From Corynespora cassiicola (taxonomy: Eukaryota > Ascomycota > Dothideomycetes > Pleosporales > Corynesporascaceae): 64,000 nucleotides of DNA. The translations under genes and the position numbers were made by a program. Location of the stretch: NCBI GenBank assembly GCA_022059125.1, contig JAEUWY010000006.1, positions 2,728,001 to 2,792,000 on the forward strand, in the 5' to 3' direction. Below the pieces are notes generated by a model. It was not told where the DNA came from, did not search any database, and worked only from the letters and a program-made list of their open reading frames with translations. Within the stretch, counting starts at the first letter, position 1, and every line of letters starts with the position of its first letter. Of the stretch, positions 63,388-64,000 are shown one piece after another.

Positions 63388-64000
63388 CTCTAGCACATTG
63401 GATGGTCTGTTCTCTTCACCTTCTCGTAACCCGTGAGGGCTTTCTCGTACCATATTTCAGAATCTCCTATCCGGTGCTGGCGATCGAAGAGAGCGGCCAA
63501 GCCCCGCATGTTATTCAGGGCTGGAAGATGAGTAGACAGGTGTTCTGGCTTGATGATCTCCTCGTATCCCTGCAGGATCTGGTCGTACATGGTCTCGGCC
63601 TCGTCTAGCCGGCCTTGGTCTGCGTAGAGATTGCCCAAGTTGTTGACCGTGTCGAGTGTAGATGCTTTGGTCCCAGCGCCTCCTCTCTCCCTTGCAGCGC
63701 CCGCTCGTACATGGCCTCGGCCTCCTGCTGTCAGTCTTCCCCTGCCAATAGTTAGCCCAGATCATGGTACATCCACGACTGTATCGTATTCATGCCAGCC
63801 TTGTCCTTCGAAGAGTCTACTCCCATAACGCACCAACTGACATTGGTAGCGTGGGCCAGCAGTCACTTGCGCTTCATCCAGAACTCGGTCTCTGATTCGT
63901 TCGGCACATTCGATGCTACAACGCCTACCGCCATACAGTCCAGCATATACCGTTTCTCGCCTTCCGCCAGCTGTCCGCACCATCGACGCAGTACTGAGTG
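63388..64000 (-). pseudogene. Decayed TPR tail of an NLR, continues beyond window
   Basis: The minus strand reads MAVGVVASNVPNESETEFW, then EAEAMYERALQGREEALGPK, TVNNLGNLYADQGRLDEAET, MYDQILQGYEEIIKPEH and DSEIWYEKALTGYEKVKRTD before a stop near 63390. This is the kinesin-light-chain-type TPR end of a fungal NLR of a different subfamily from palindrome 1. It is broken by TGA at 63863-63865 (KRK-stop-LLAHA, where relatives usually have Arg), TAA at 63752-63754, TGA at 63731-63733 and a frameshift near 63650. At least one stop fits a CGA-to-TGA transition. The NTPase part lies outside the window. Confidence 0.82.

Noticed and set aside
1..64000. Starship-type giant element with a tyrosine-recombinase captain gene
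   Set aside because: NLRs, FunK1 and HET genes are common Starship cargo, but no DUF3435-like recombinase was recognised in the window.

Overview
The window looks like an accessory, NLR-rich region of a filamentous ascomycete (Pezizomycotina; Dothideomycetes is only my guess). Evidence: short GT-AG introns of about 42-110 bp with CTAAC/CTGAC-like branch points, and fungus-restricted families (HET, FunK1 kinases, PNP-type NLRs, DUF6594, fungal PD-(D/E)XK-like proteins). No bacterial gene organisation, rRNA or tRNA was seen.

Layout from left to right. 1-1345: 3' part of a CorA-like membrane protein gene (minus), head-to-head with a PNP-NLR (2299-3938) whose NACHT domain has decayed. 4116-19917: retroelement remnants, a HET gene, a MULE relic, an acid sphingomyelinase-like gene, a seven-helix membrane protein, a hypothetical gene and a BTB fragment. 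19955-23071: FunK1 kinase (minus). 23071-32936: palindrome 1, two 4.2 kb arms each carrying a PNP-NB-ARC-TPR gene that diverges from a spacer with a DUF6594 gene. 32937-38630: RNase III-like and PD-(D/E)XK-like genes. 38631-43657: HET-NACHT-WD40 gene of the het-d/het-e type. 43658-46757: second FunK1 (plus). 46757-56949: palindrome 2, two 4176 bp arms each with a PNP-NACHT-ankyrin gene, around a CorA-like gene. 56950-62877: a second PD-(D/E)XK-like gene and a second HET-like gene. 63388-64000: decayed TPR tail of another NLR.

The most striking signal is a 37-bp box (consensus CAGGGATGACGGCCGAC, 12-13 variable bases, then GACCTTG) found ten times. Every NLR segment lies on the CAGGG side of its flanking boxes. 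The two palindromes and the HET-NACHT-WD40 gene are each enclosed by a pair of outward-pointing boxes. Three independent pairs of homologous sequences (palindrome 1 arms, palindrome 2 arms, FunK1 upstream regions) lose homology at the 3' end of the box. The box therefore behaves like the terminus or recombination edge of an NLR cassette.

Working model (inference): the PNP-NLRs are intracellular non-self sensors whose N-terminal nucleoside-phosphorylase-like domain is the effector. They are repeatedly paired head-to-head with a membrane protein gene (CorA-like or DUF6594). Cassettes have been duplicated in inverted orientation, with divergence in palindrome 1 concentrated in the TPR recognition repeats. 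FunK1, HET and nuclease-like genes fill the space between cassettes.
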